Assembly: GCF_008764295.1 (NCBI RefSeq)
Contig: NZ_VTQX01000003.1
Span: 62,001 to 126,000 of the forward strand
Length of the DNA stretch: 64,000 nucleotides
Source of the DNA: Bacillus methanolicus
Lineage (GTDB): Bacteria; Bacillota; Bacilli; Bacillales; Cytobacillaceae
Direction: 5' to 3'
Shown here: positions 16,369-25,339 of the stretch, piece by piece
Layout of the letters: the number at the start of each line of letters is the position of its first letter
Position numbering within the stretch: position 1 is the first letter of the stretch
Program-made: the position numbers and the translations under genes
Notes under the pieces: generated by a model
Databases searched by the model: none
Seen by the model: the letters and a program-made list of their open reading frames with translations, nothing else
What the model was told of the DNA's origin: nothing

Positions 16369-18663
16369 TTATGATTTATTGATTTCAACATAATCCAAGC
16401 AATCCTCCAACAAAGGACTCACGTTATTCATTGAAAAAAGATGAAGCTCATGCATGGCCCTTGTACACGCGGTATATAGAAGTCTTCGCTCGCTTTCCCT
16501 TTGATATTTTGCTGTGTCAAAAAGAAGCACGACATCAAATTCAATTCCCTTTGCTAAATAGCTTGGAATAATCAATATTCCCGTTTCGAAAGTAATAGTC
16601 CCTTTACTAACCAGATGAACCTGCACTTCGCTTTGTAGTCGTTTATAGACGTACATGCTTTCTTTTTCTGTTCTACAAATAATTGCAATTGTGTTAGATT
16701 TTGACTGTTCCTTTATCCGGTCCATGATTTTTTTCAATAATGCTATTTCACAGTTCACGATTGTTAATGTAGGTCTTTTTCCTTCACGATTAAAAGGTTC
16801 AATCTCTTTTCCATCCTTTAAAATATGCTTCGTAAATTCAACGATTTGTTTCGTGGAACGATAGCTTCTCGTAAGGGTTATGTTTTCTGTTTCAGCTCTT
16901 GCTTGTTCAGGTAAAAATGAATGCGCCTCATTCGTATGGAAATATATTCCCTGATTCATATCACCAAGAAGAGTCATCTTGCTAGACGGGAATAGTTCCT
17001 GTAAGTATGAGAATTGGAATGGAGTATAGTCTTGCGCTTCATCAATAAATACATGGCGAATAGCAGAACTAGAAAGACTTCCTTCTAACTTATCCTTTAA
17101 ATAACAAAAAGGAGTTGCATCTTCGTACGGAATAACTTGTTCTTCTAATTTTTGAATGGTGTATGCTGATAGCTCTTTCCACTTTTTTTCGTGTGCATGG
17201 AAAAAGGCCTCATAAATTTTTACATAATCAATAAAGGCAAACTTTTTTACTTGAACGATAATCGGTTTAAAATATCGATTGACAATAATTTCCGAAAGGA
17301 GTCTCTCCTCAAGTTCAAAATCGTCAAAACTAACTTCTTTTCCCTTTTGTCGGTTTTGAATCTTATTAAATACCTCTAAAAAATCTTCCTTCTCCAGATA
17401 CTGTGCTTCTTCTTTGACCCAATCTTTGCTCCGTTCCTGTTTCTTCTTATTCCTTAACTCTTTTAAAAGCCAATCTTTTAACATCTCAACTCGATTGCGA
17501 AGAGAGATTGCTGGATCATACAAATAAAATTGCTTCACAAGCTCTTCTGCCGTTATTAAAATTTCGTGTCTCAAGATAATGTTTTTAAATATAATTCCCT
17601 GTTTTCCGAGGGAGTGAATGTATGGATCAAGTTCCCGTTTAAAATCGATTCTTGATTTAAGACGGATGCTTTCGATTCTTACCCGATATTCTTCTGTTTC
17701 TTTGCTATTCAATAGGAATTCTAACTGAGAAAAGGAATCTTCAACAGCTAATCCTTTTCCAATTCGCCTAGCTAAATACTCATAAAAAGTGGTTTGTTGC
17801 ATATTTTCTTCGCCGAGCTCAGGAAGCACTGTTGAAACATAGCTATTAAACAAAGGATTAGGCGAGAACAGGATAATGTTATTGGCTGTCAATGTCTGCC
17901 GATGACGATACAAGAGATAGGCAACCCGCTGCAATGCGGCTGATGTTTTTCCACTTCCTGCTACCCCTTGAACAATTAAATATTTGCTTTTCTCATTGCG
18001 AATAATTTGATTTTGTTCTTTTTGAATCGTAGCAACTATTGTCTTCATCTGCGAATCAGCATTTTTCCCAAGAACTTCCTGCAAAAGGCGGTCACCAATC
18101 GTCACACCGGTATCAAACATTCCGACAATTTTTGAATCGCGAATTATATACTGACGCTTTAATGTCATGTCTCCTTCAATCGTTCCAACAGGTGTATGAT
18201 ATTTTGCAGGACCTGGAGCATGATCATAATACAGACTAGATATTGGGGCACGCCAGTCATAAATAAGAAAGTGTTCTTCCTCGCTATCCATAAGCGAGGA
18301 GATTCCTAGATAAATCGCTTCACTTTCTACATCGCCTTTTTCGCGAAAGTCAACTCTTCCAAAATAAGGAGATTGCTTTAAGCGAGAAAGTGTGTCAATC
18401 CGCTTTTCAAGCTGCTGCTTGCTTCTTTCCCGTTCAGAAAGAAGTGTTGCTCGTTGCTTAATACTTGAAAATGTTTCTTCTATATCATCTTTTTCGTCCA
18501 TATTTACCGTTACGTCTTCCCAAAAATTTTGCTTTATTTCATGAGCATCAGAACTGACTTTTTCTTTGTTTTGTGAAAGCTTGTCAATCGTAGTTTGAAT
18601 TTCTGACACAATCCAATCAACCCGCTTCTGCTCTTGAACCTTTGCTAAATGCTCTTCACTCAT
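16369..18663 (-). CDS. helD: HelD-like RNA polymerase recycling ATPase (UvrD/Rep-like helicase fold)
   Basis: 764 aa from the ATG at 18663 (MSEEHLAKVQ, SD GGAG), preferred over a start 12 codons upstream with a weak site. The N-terminal coiled-coil arm (residues about 1-110) precedes DWRAPISSLYYD. The superfamily I motifs follow: Walker A GVAGSGKTS, Walker B VFIDEAQDY, LLGDMNQGIY, LTRSYRS, the motif GIEFDVVLLF and YTACTRAMHELHLF. In B. subtilis HelD releases stalled RNA polymerase. Length and motif order fit HelD rather than UvrD/PcrA. Appears monocistronic. Confidence 0.9.
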   Translation of the reverse strand: MSEEHLAKVQEQKRVDWIVSEIQTTIDKLSQNKEKVSSDAHEIKQNFWEDVTVNMDEKDDIEETFSSIKQRATLLSERERSKQQLEKRIDTLSRLKQSPYFGRVDFREKGDVESEAIYLGISSLMDSEEEHFLIYDWRAPISSLYYDHAPGPAKYHTPVGTIEGDMTLKRQYIIRDSKIVGMFDTGVTIGDRLLQEVLGKNADSQMKTIVATIQKEQNQIIRNEKSKYLIVQGVAGSGKTSAALQRVAYLLYRHRQTLTANNIILFSPNPLFNSYVSTVLPELGEENMQQTTFYEYLARRIGKGLAVEDSFSQLEFLLNSKETEEYRVRIESIRLKSRIDFKRELDPYIHSLGKQGIIFKNIILRHEILITAEELVKQFYLYDPAISLRNRVEMLKDWLLKELRNKKKQERSKDWVKEEAQYLEKEDFLEVFNKIQNRQKGKEVSFDDFELEERLLSEIIVNRYFKPIIVQVKKFAFIDYVKIYEAFFHAHEKKWKELSAYTIQKLEEQVIPYEDATPFCYLKDKLEGSLSSSAIRHVFIDEAQDYTPFQFSYLQELFPSSKMTLLGDMNQGIYFHTNEAHSFLPEQARAETENITLTRSYRSTKQIVEFTKHILKDGKEIEPFNREGKRPTLTIVNCEIALLKKIMDRIKEQSKSNTIAIICRTEKESMYVYKRLQSEVQVHLVSKGTITFETGILIIPSYLAKGIEFDVVLLFDTAKYQRESERRLLYTACTRAMHELHLFSMNNVSPLLEDCLDYVEINKS

Positions 18664-18841
18664 GAAAATCACACTCCGCTTCTTTTTTGCTAAGTTCATT
18701 TCTTGACGTAACCTATATTTTGTGATAATGTTATTATAGGGTATATTGAAAAATAATAAAACACAAGAGAAATTACCGTCCTGATATTAGCGTACTCCTG
18801 CTAAAAATCAAGATGGTTTTATTTTGTATCATTCCCTTACA

Positions 18842-19285
18842 TCAAAGATTGTATTGCAATATTTTCTCCGTTATTTCTTTTTTGAATTCATTTGTCATTT
18901 TCGGTGGATTTGATTTTAACATCGGCTTAATCAGCTTCGCCAGCGTTCCTGTTGCTTGTATATCTAAACTCACATTTATAAATGTTCGATTGCTCTTCAA
19001 ACTTTTCATCTCAATACTCCCATGACCGTTGAATCCTTCATTCTTTCCTTCTACTTGAAATGTCATTCTTTTTGGAGCATGTTTGCTTAAAATCTCAACT
19101 TCAAACTCTAATTTCTTTTTAATAAATCCAAAATCAGTGGTAAATACCCAATTAGATTGGGTCATATTGACAATCTTATGACTTACATATCCTGGTACGA
19201 GTGGTCCCCAATGACTAAAATCCTCCATAAATGCCCACACCGATTCTAGTGGTGCATCAATAATCAAACTGTAAACTTTTGCCAA
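18842..19285 (-). CDS. SRPBCC (CoxG-like) family protein
   Basis: 147 aa START/Bet v1-like fold, beginning YSLIIDAPLESVWAFMEDF and ending in a long amphipathic helix (MTNEFKKEITEKILQ). The pattern matches CoxG/polyketide-cyclase-type lipid or ligand-binding proteins. No CO dehydrogenase genes are near, so the CoxG name does not imply carbon monoxide metabolism. The N-terminal ATG is preceded by GAGAGGG. Function unknown. Confidence 0.78.
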   Translation of the reverse strand: MAKVYSLIIDAPLESVWAFMEDFSHWGPLVPGYVSHKIVNMTQSNWVFTTDFGFIKKKLEFEVEILSKHAPKRMTFQVEGKNEGFNGHGSIEMKSLKSNRTFINVSLDIQATGTLAKLIKPMLKSNPPKMTNEFKKEITEKILQYNL

Positions 19286-19372
19286 ACATACCCTCTCCTC
19301 TGTTCTTCTTCAGAAAAAGATTCTTGTTATAAAGGGTATTCAGCAAGCTTTGTGAACATGACTTTATCGAGC

Positions 19373-19606
19373 TTATGTATTTTTTAGGACAATCATCAAA
19401 CGCTTATTTCTTACTGTTTTTTCTTCCTCTGTTGCTAAGTCATATTTTTTTAATAGATGAAAGACGTCATTCAAAATATTCTGCGAATGTTCCTCGTTAA
19501 AAAACTGTTCAAATAAAGGCGTAAATTCCTCTGGTAAATAGGTTCTCTGTGCTTCATACTTACTTCTAACATCCTCCATGGAATGATCAAGCTTACATTC
19601 ACTCAT
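19373..19606 (-). CDS. Small hypothetical protein
   Basis: 77 aa, acidic, predicted mostly helical, with no signal or membrane segment. It contains a Cys/His near the start (ECKLDH) and a phrase LPEEFTPLFEQFF. An SD (GGAGG) precedes the ATG at 19606, supporting that it is real. I do not recognise a family; similar small helical proteins occur widely in Bacillus. Confidence 0.6.
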   Translation of the reverse strand: MSECKLDHSMEDVRSKYEAQRTYLPEEFTPLFEQFFNEEHSQNILNDVFHLLKKYDLATEEEKTVRNKRLMIVLKNT

Positions 19607-19753
19607 TCAATAACCTCCAGAATCGTTTTTCTTTCTTTCCTATTCTACCTATTTGAAAAAAAGGAATCAATCTACAACAAGGAATTGTCTTACTTTTTCC
19701 ATATATTAGTGGTATGATGAAAAGGATACTGAAATATGAAAGGGGAAGCTCAT

Positions 19754-20803
19754 ATGTCCTATCCAGATACAAAGGAAACGATCGATCTAATAAAAAAACT
19801 TGTTACCATTCCAAGCCCGACAGGCAACACATTTGAAGTAATAACCTATGTAGAGAAATTTCTTCGTGAACTCCAAGTTGATACATATCGCAACCGAAAA
19901 GGCGGCTTAATTGCCACATTGCCAGGCACTGATTCTTCTAAACATCGAATGTTAACGGCTCATGTTGACACATTAGGAGCAATGGTAAAAGAAATTAAGC
20001 CGAGCGGACGGTTAAAAATCGATTTAATTGGCGGTTTTAAATATAACTCCATTGAAGGAGAGTATTGTCAAATTGAGACAAGTTCCGGTCGGAAATATAG
20101 CGGAACAATACTGATGCATCAAACCTCCGTCCACGTATACAAAGACGCTGGAAAAGCTGAACGCAATCAAGAGAATATGGAAGTGCGTATTGATGAGGTA
20201 GTCAAAAGTGCTGAAGATGTTCGAAAGCTTGGAATCGAAGTCGGAGATTTTGTTTCATTTTCGCCAAGAGTTGAAATCACGCCAAGCGGCTTTATCAAGT
20301 CGCGACATTTAGATGATAAAGCAAGTGTAGCGCTCCTCTTACAATTAATTAAACATTTAAAAACAAACGAGATCTCATTGCCTTATACAACCCATTTCCT
20401 TATCTCCAATAACGAAGAAATCGGTTATGGTGGGAACTCAAATATCACCCCAGAGACGGTCGAATATTTAGCGGTTGATATGGGCGCAATGGGTGACGGC
20501 CAATCTACAGATGAATATACCGTTTCAATTTGTGTAAAGGATGCGAGCGGGCCATATCACTACGGCCTTCGCAAGCATTTAGTCAAACTGGCTCAAGAAA
20601 ATAATATTGAGTACAAGTTAGATATTTATCCTTATTACGGTTCTGATGCATCTGCAGCCATTCGATCTGGTCATGATATTGTGCACGGATTAATCGGTCC
20701 TGGAATCGACTCATCCCACGCATTTGAACGGACGCATCAATCAAGCATTGAAAATACAGGAAAGTTGCTGCACCACTACGTACTTTCAGAAATCAGCAGT
20801 TAA
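19754..20803 (+). CDS. M42 family metallopeptidase (aminopeptidase/endoglucanase-like)
   Basis: 349 aa cytosolic di-metal peptidase of the M42/YhfE-FrvX group. Metal and catalytic residues are in TAHVDTLG (His/Asp), LDDKASVALL (Asp), SNNEEIGYGG (Glu pair), VDMGAMG (Asp) and SSHAFERTH (His). Two starts are possible; AAAGGGG is well placed before the ATG at 19754 (MSYPDTK), so that is preferred over the ATG six codons upstream. Substrate is presumably short peptides. Confidence 0.9.
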   Translation: MSYPDTKETIDLIKKLVTIPSPTGNTFEVITYVEKFLRELQVDTYRNRKGGLIATLPGTDSSKHRMLTAHVDTLGAMVKEIKPSGRLKIDLIGGFKYNSIEGEYCQIETSSGRKYSGTILMHQTSVHVYKDAGKAERNQENMEVRIDEVVKSAEDVRKLGIEVGDFVSFSPRVEITPSGFIKSRHLDDKASVALLLQLIKHLKTNEISLPYTTHFLISNNEEIGYGGNSNITPETVEYLAVDMGAMGDGQSTDEYTVSICVKDASGPYHYGLRKHLVKLAQENNIEYKLDIYPYYGSDASAAIRSGHDIVHGLIGPGIDSSHAFERTHQSSIENTGKLLHHYVLSEISS

Positions 20804-20825
20804 GCTTTTTAGTACACGATTGAAT

Positions 20826-20871
20826 GATAGACAGCTCTCATATATCATAACGGCCTGTCTATCTATTTTTT
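20826..20871 (+). terminator. Terminator after the M42 peptidase gene
   Basis: GATAGACAG pairs with CTGTCTATC over a 20-base loop, followed by TATTTTTT. Confidence 0.7.
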
Positions 20872-20880
20872 CTGAAAAAA

Positions 20881-20990
20881 GTTCTAAATATCAGTGTTGG
20901 GTTATTGGCTCATTACGTAGAATCCCAAGACTTCTCACGAAGTGAGCCAGTTGTCGTTTGAGCAATACCAACGTTTACAAACGACTAACT
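20881..20990 (+). repeat. Degraded copy of a palindromic dispersed repeat
   Basis: The segment containing TTGGCTCATTACG ... CACGAAGTGAGCCAG followed by CGTTTGAGCAA aligns base for base with the reverse complement of the nested hairpin at 61322-61433 (roughly 70 percent identity over a 46-base core, by eye). It is a candidate non-autonomous mobile or MITE-like element. Confidence 0.5.
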
Positions 20991-21235
20991 AATGAATGAA
21001 GCAATAATCAAGTTTTGCAACGAGAAGACGCTGACTGCCTGATTAGAAAAAAGTTTAAAGGCTCCATAAATATACTTTTTTTCATTCTAAAGTGCCTTCA
21101 TCCGTGCATATCGCTACAGAAACAATAAAGCATCTGGCTTTTCAAAAATGGAAACCGATCGTGCTAATTGTGTATGCCCTGATTTTTCGTCGAAAAACTA
21201 AAGAGCTAATCCATTTTAAAAGGATGAAAAGACAC
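20991..21235. other. Intergenic DNA, nothing recognised
   Basis: AT-rich, with short frames of no convincing coding character on either strand. One plus frame (21092-21337) runs across the terminator into the dipeptidase gene and is judged spurious. Confidence 0.45.
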
Positions 21236-21267
21236 AAAAGGCTTGTGAAATTCCCACAAGCCCTTTA
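21236..21267. terminator. Terminator after the membrane dipeptidase gene
   Basis: GGCTTGTG pairs with CACAAGCC around a short loop. It has A/T-rich tails on both sides and lies just after the dipeptidase stop on the minus strand. Confidence 0.8.
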
Positions 21268-21273
21268 TGTCTT

Positions 21274-22209
21274 TTATCTCGGTCGATTTCGTAGAAAATT
21301 TTCCGAGGCAAACCCTCTTACCTCTTCCTCAGAGTAGTATTTTAATAATTCTTTAATTAAATTTTGTGTCTCTCCTGCATGTGCTAATCCAGGTATTTTC
21401 CTGTCAATACCATCAAAATCGGAGCCTAAACCGATTTGTTTCACACCTCCAAGTTCACAGAGATGCTCAATATGTTTGATTAGATCGACTATCGTCGCTT
21501 GCCCATTTTTTTTAACAAATTCAGGATAGTAAACGACATGGATCATGCCACCCTTTTTCAGCAGTTCCTTAATTTGTGAATCAGTTAAGTTCCTTCCATG
21601 ATCGCAAAGCCTTTTCGTATTAGAATGACTGGCAATCGGGTATTTAGCTATAGCCAAGACATCCCAAAAAGCTCTTTCACTTAAATGAGAGACGTCCGTC
21701 AATAATTGATGCTCATTATTAAAGTGCACAACTTTTTTTCCAAAATACGTTAATCCTGCTCCTCTTTGTTCACCTGCGCCATCTGCAGCAAGATTGGCAT
21801 AATTCCATGTTAAGCCAACGGAACGGACACCGAGCTGATATAGTATACTTAGCTTAGTTAAGTCATTCCCGATGGCATCGACTCCCTCTAATGTAAGAAG
21901 AGCGCCGATTTCGCCATCCTTTAAATACTCAAGCTGTGACCATTCGGTAATATGTTTGATGTCTTTATTTTTAGCAAGGATTTCGACTTGAAACAGTCTT
22001 ACTTGTTCAAGAAGGATATCAAATAAACTAGACGATTTCAAATCCGGATCAACGAATAGTGCGAATGCTTGAACTTTCACTTTTCCTTTACGTAATCGCT
22101 CTTTATTCGTATCGATGGTCGAATCCGTCTGAAAGGAAATCGCTCCACCTGCTTCCCATAGCTTTAATAAAGCATCACAATGCATGTCAATGATATTCAA
22201 GTTTGTCAC
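21274..22209 (-). CDS. Membrane dipeptidase (peptidase M19, renal dipeptidase family)
   Basis: 311 aa zinc dipeptidase of the amidohydrolase fold. Visible metal residues: DMHCDALL (His/Asp), TLEGVDAIG (bridging Glu), IASHSNTKRLCDHGRN (two His) and GLGSDFDGID (Asp). Family members cleave dipeptides, including those with a D-residue. The GTG start overlaps the stop of the D-amino-acid aminotransferase gene by 4 bases (GTGA), implying translational coupling and a shared role in D-amino-acid or muropeptide recycling (inference). Confidence 0.9.
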   Translation of the reverse strand: MTNLNIIDMHCDALLKLWEAGGAISFQTDSTIDTNKERLRKGKVKVQAFALFVDPDLKSSSLFDILLEQVRLFQVEILAKNKDIKHITEWSQLEYLKDGEIGALLTLEGVDAIGNDLTKLSILYQLGVRSVGLTWNYANLAADGAGEQRGAGLTYFGKKVVHFNNEHQLLTDVSHLSERAFWDVLAIAKYPIASHSNTKRLCDHGRNLTDSQIKELLKKGGMIHVVYYPEFVKKNGQATIVDLIKHIEHLCELGGVKQIGLGSDFDGIDRKIPGLAHAGETQNLIKELLKYYSEEEVRGFASENFLRNRPR

Positions 22210-23051
22210 TCCAAAGCTTTCTTCTTAAGCTCCTGATATTGCATATACAGCTTCTTTGTGATCTCTCCTGGAACACCTTTATCGATAGCTGTGCCATCAA
22301 TTTTGACAATCGGAAGCACTTCAACGAGAGTACTGGTCATAAATACTTCATCCGCCTCCAAAAGCTCTTTCGGACTAAAATACTTTTCCTCAAAAGGGAT
22401 ATTTAGGTCCTCAGCTGCCTGGATTACTGCCATCCGCGTTATTCCCGCTAAAATATGATCGCTTAGTGGAGTCGTGATAACTACTCCATCTTTGACCATA
22501 TATATATTGGAGCTAGTGCCTTCAGAAATAAAACCATTTCTTACCAATATTGCTTCAAAACAACCTGCTTCCTGAGCTGCCTGCTTCGCTAAAATATTGG
22601 GTAATAGATTAAGTGACTTTATGTAGCATTTCGCCCATCTTTCATCATCATGGGTTATAGCTTGAACGCCATTCACACGAAATCCATCAGCCAGAGGCTC
22701 TATATCCTTTAATGTCATTGAAATCGAGACGGGTGCATCAGGAAACGGATGGTTTCTTGCTGCGATTCCTCTCGTAACCTGTAAATAAACTTTTCCATCC
22801 TGCAATTCTGCTTTCTCAATCCCCGTAAGAATCAGAGTACGAAAATCCTCAAGTGTTTCGTTAACTGGCAATTTTATTGCTTCACAACTTTGTAAAAGTC
22901 TTTGCAAATGTTCCTCGAGCATAAAGGGTTGCCCATTGTAACATTGGATCACCTCATATACTCCATCCCCGAACTGATGTCCTCTTTCTTCAATCGGAAT
23001 GACAAGTTCATCTAATTGAACGAATTTTCCGTTAATATAACCTAAATCCAT
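22206..23051 (-). CDS. dat: D-amino-acid aminotransferase (D-alanine aminotransferase)
   Basis: 281 aa PLP fold-type IV transaminase that interconverts D-alanine and D-glutamate with their oxo acids. MDLGYINGKFVQLDELVIP, ERGHQFGDGVYEV and YIKSLNLLPNILAKQ (catalytic Lys) match Dat. EGTSSNIYMV and the C-terminal LAGITR are the phosphate-binding segments. The start at 23051 has AGGAAAGGTGAG upstream; a longer frame of 31 codons has no such support. It is coupled to the dipeptidase gene by a 4-base overlap. Confidence 0.92.
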   Translation of the reverse strand: MDLGYINGKFVQLDELVIPIEERGHQFGDGVYEVIQCYNGQPFMLEEHLQRLLQSCEAIKLPVNETLEDFRTLILTGIEKAELQDGKVYLQVTRGIAARNHPFPDAPVSISMTLKDIEPLADGFRVNGVQAITHDDERWAKCYIKSLNLLPNILAKQAAQEAGCFEAILVRNGFISEGTSSNIYMVKDGVVITTPLSDHILAGITRMAVIQAAEDLNIPFEEKYFSPKELLEADEVFMTSTLVEVLPIVKIDGTAIDKGVPGEITKKLYMQYQELKKKALE

Positions 23052-23246
23052 CGTGATCTCACCTTTCCTTATGTACTTTAAATTCCTACTACTAAAATAC
23101 GCCTTTTTCTGAAAATATGCTATAAAGATTTTTGCTTTCTCCATTTATTCTTTTTGAAAAATTTTTCGTAAAATCTCAATGCTTGTCCATACCAAACTTT
23201 AACTCTTGCATAGAATATAGTACTCACAACCCATCTACTCCTTTTG

Positions 23247-23280
23247 AAAGGAAGCACTCCGAATCGTGCTTCCTTTTTTT
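23247..23280. terminator. Terminator hairpin between dat and the Gfo/Idh/MocA gene
   Basis: AAGGAAGCAC pairs with GTGCTTCCTT around an 8-base loop, with a run of T on the plus side. It sits after the stop of the minus-strand oxidoreductase gene. Confidence 0.8.
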
Positions 23281-23289
23281 CATGCTTGT

Positions 23290-24270
23290 TCAGCATTCAT
23301 CAGATGCTAGCTCATTATAATTTGACGATAAAAGTTTAATGTTATCACTTATATTAGAACAAATTTTTAGTACATTTATTCCGTCTTCTCCTGTCACAAA
23401 TGGCGTTCTATCCGTATCAACTGAGTGAATGAAATCGTAAAGCTGACTCTTCAATGGATTAAAATGCGGAATTTCAATTGTTTCCAATAACATCTGCGGA
23501 ATTTTCACATTGTCATTTTGAATAGAAAAATAGGTTGTTTGATTAACTTCTATTTTATTTTTCAAAAGATCGACCTTAAATATTGCCTTTTCCGTAAAGA
23601 TTCTAATCGTGCGAATTTTTTCCTGCGATTTATAGCTCGCTGTTAATTGCGCAACTGTTCCGTTATTGAAAAGCATACTTACAATTGCATGCTTTGGCAT
23701 CTGTTCTGACGTTTTGCCGATTGTATTGAAGTGAATTATCTCAGAGCTTAATAATTCTTTTAAAATGTAAATATCATGAATCATTAAATCGAAGACAACG
23801 TCAACATGCTGCATTCTTAGATCAAAGGGTTGCATTCGATGGATGTCTATTGCTATAATTTTTTCATCTTTGAGTCGATCTTTCAAAAGGTGAATAAGGG
23901 GATTGTACAACTCAATATGCCCCACTTGCACTTTTATTCCCGCTGTTTCTGCTTTTATTAGAAGGTTCTTTGCTTCTTCAAGCTGACTAGCCATCGGCTT
24001 TTCAAGGAGAATATGAACGCCATGGTTGATACAAACAAGCGCTACCTCATAGTGATACTTTGTTGGAACTGCAATACTAACCGCGTCAACATTTCTTAAA
24101 AATTCATTCAAATCTTTGAAGTACTTTACCCCGTATTTGCTGGCGATCTCGCTCGCTCTATGTTCATTCACATCGTAAATACCAACTACTTCACAACGAT
24201 CAGATATTTCAAGATAATTTTTCAAATGATTTTCTCCCATTTTCCCAGTACCTATAACGCCCACTTTCAT
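23290..24270 (-). CDS. Gfo/Idh/MocA oxidoreductase, candidate UDP-N-acetylglucosaminuronate 3-dehydrogenase (WbpB type)
   Basis: 326 aa with the Rossmann motif VGVIGTGKMGENH, the EKPMA motif (LLEKPMASQLEEA, catalytic Lys) and a C-terminal dehydrogenase domain including HDIYIL. WbpB enzymes oxidise C3 of UDP-GlcNAcA. The context (WbpA-, WbpE-, WbpD- and WbpI-type genes within 10 kb) supports this specific role, though the family is broad. The ATG at 24270 has GGGAGGATG ideally placed; an in-frame ATG three codons upstream lies inside that site. CATACATTA upstream fits a sporulation-sigma -10. Divergent from the glycosyltransferase operon. Confidence 0.78.
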   Translation of the reverse strand: MKVGVIGTGKMGENHLKNYLEISDRCEVVGIYDVNEHRASEIASKYGVKYFKDLNEFLRNVDAVSIAVPTKYHYEVALVCINHGVHILLEKPMASQLEEAKNLLIKAETAGIKVQVGHIELYNPLIHLLKDRLKDEKIIAIDIHRMQPFDLRMQHVDVVFDLMIHDIYILKELLSSEIIHFNTIGKTSEQMPKHAIVSMLFNNGTVAQLTASYKSQEKIRTIRIFTEKAIFKVDLLKNKIEVNQTTYFSIQNDNVKIPQMLLETIEIPHFNPLKSQLYDFIHSVDTDRTPFVTGEDGINVLKICSNISDNIKLLSSNYNELASDEC

Positions 24271-24302
24271 TCTCAACATCCTCCCAGATTAATTGATTAC
24301 TA

Positions 24303-24311
24303 TAATGTATG
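24303..24311 (-). promoter_or_regulatory. Candidate sporulation-sigma -10 for the Gfo/Idh/MocA gene
   Basis: Minus-strand CATACATTA fits sigma-K CATANNNTA exactly and sigma-E CATACAMT nearly. No AC dinucleotide lies 16-17 bases upstream, so the assignment to sigma-K is incomplete. Confidence 0.35.
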
Positions 24312-24350
24312 CTCAGAATTTTGGATAACTTGTACGTTTGCTAAGGAAAA

Positions 24351-24379
24351 TAATATTTTGGGAGATTATTCAATAAAAT
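24351..24379 (+). promoter_or_regulatory. Candidate sigma-E-like promoter for the glycosyltransferase operon
   Basis: TAATATT (24351-24357) fits the sigma-E -35 KMATATT. After 14 bases, AATAAAAT (24372-24379) matches CATACAMT at six of eight positions. Moderate evidence only. Confidence 0.3.
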
Positions 24380-24398
24380 TTTGAGAGGACGAAACCAA

Positions 24399-25322
24399 AT
24401 GGTTAAATTGCTTTACATTACCAATGACACCTCCAAACTGATCGTAAAGAATTTCTTATATTTAGAAAAAGCCTTAGGCGAGTTAACGACTCTCAAAATA
24501 TGGCGGCAATCTGGTTCCATTGAGACCATTATGAAGAAATTACAATTTCAGCCTGACTTCATTCTCATTCAAAATGACATCGGCAATCAATTATCCCCAT
24601 TTATTCAAGGTCTTTCAAAAATCTCCATTCCTAGTGGATTAATCATTAACGATGTTTATCGCTTTCAGGAACCTCGACGCCTGTACATTAAAAAAAACAA
24701 TATCCGCTTTATTTTTTCCATCATTCGTAAACAATTTTTAGAAATTTATCCCGAATTTGCAAACCGTCTTAGATGGTTTCCTCACTTTGTAGAAACGGAC
24801 ATTTATCGAGATTATCAGCTTCCTAAAGATATCGATCTTCTTTTAATGGGTTCAACTGATGACATATACCCACTTCGTCAAAAAATCGTCAAAGCTTACG
24901 AGCAGGATCGCCATTTTGTTTACCATCCGCATCCAGGTTATGGGGATATAACCACTAAGGAGAAAAATGGATATTTTATTGGAGAAAAGTATGCCCGAGA
25001 GTTAAATCGAGCAAAAATCTTCTTCACTAGCCCTTCCATATATCTTTATCCAGTCATGAAATATTTTGAAGCACTAGCTTGTAAAACATTATTATTAGCA
25101 CCTACTTTTGAGGAGCTGGAGGCGCTCGGATTCAAACCAGGAATACATTTTGTCGCAATTAACGAAGTGAATTTTAAAGAGCAGGCAACTTATTATTTGA
25201 ATCACGACAAGGAGCGAAACAAAATTACAATGACAGGCCATGAGTTCGTTCAGCAAAATCATTCATTAAAAATTCGGGCAAAGCAACTAGTCTCAGAAAT
25301 TAAAAAAATTATCGAAACTTAA
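24399..25322 (+). CDS. Glycosyltransferase (CgeB-like/GT1-2 C-terminal domain)
   Basis: 307 aa soluble protein from the ATG at 24399 (MVKLLYITND; GAGAGG upstream). The N-terminal half is a variable acceptor-binding domain. The C-terminal half has DIDLLLMGSTDDIYPLRQKI, HPHPGY and the acceptor-helix/nucleotide pattern YPVMKYFEALACKTLLLAP, typical of spore-maturation CgeB-like glycosyltransferases. First gene of a plus-strand trio (glycosyltransferase, acetyltransferase, C5-epimerase). Sugar donor unknown. Confidence 0.75.
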   Translation: MVKLLYITNDTSKLIVKNFLYLEKALGELTTLKIWRQSGSIETIMKKLQFQPDFILIQNDIGNQLSPFIQGLSKISIPSGLIINDVYRFQEPRRLYIKKNNIRFIFSIIRKQFLEIYPEFANRLRWFPHFVETDIYRDYQLPKDIDLLLMGSTDDIYPLRQKIVKAYEQDRHFVYHPHPGYGDITTKEKNGYFIGEKYARELNRAKIFFTSPSIYLYPVMKYFEALACKTLLLAPTFEELEALGFKPGIHFVAINEVNFKEQATYYLNHDKERNKITMTGHEFVQQNHSLKIRAKQLVSEIKKIIET

Positions 25323-25339
25323 AAAAGGAGGAGCAAATA

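Noticed and set aside
21092..21337. Plus-strand frame of 81 codons
   Set aside because: It crosses the terminator at 21236-21267 and the 3' end of the dipeptidase gene, with no ribosome site; spurious.
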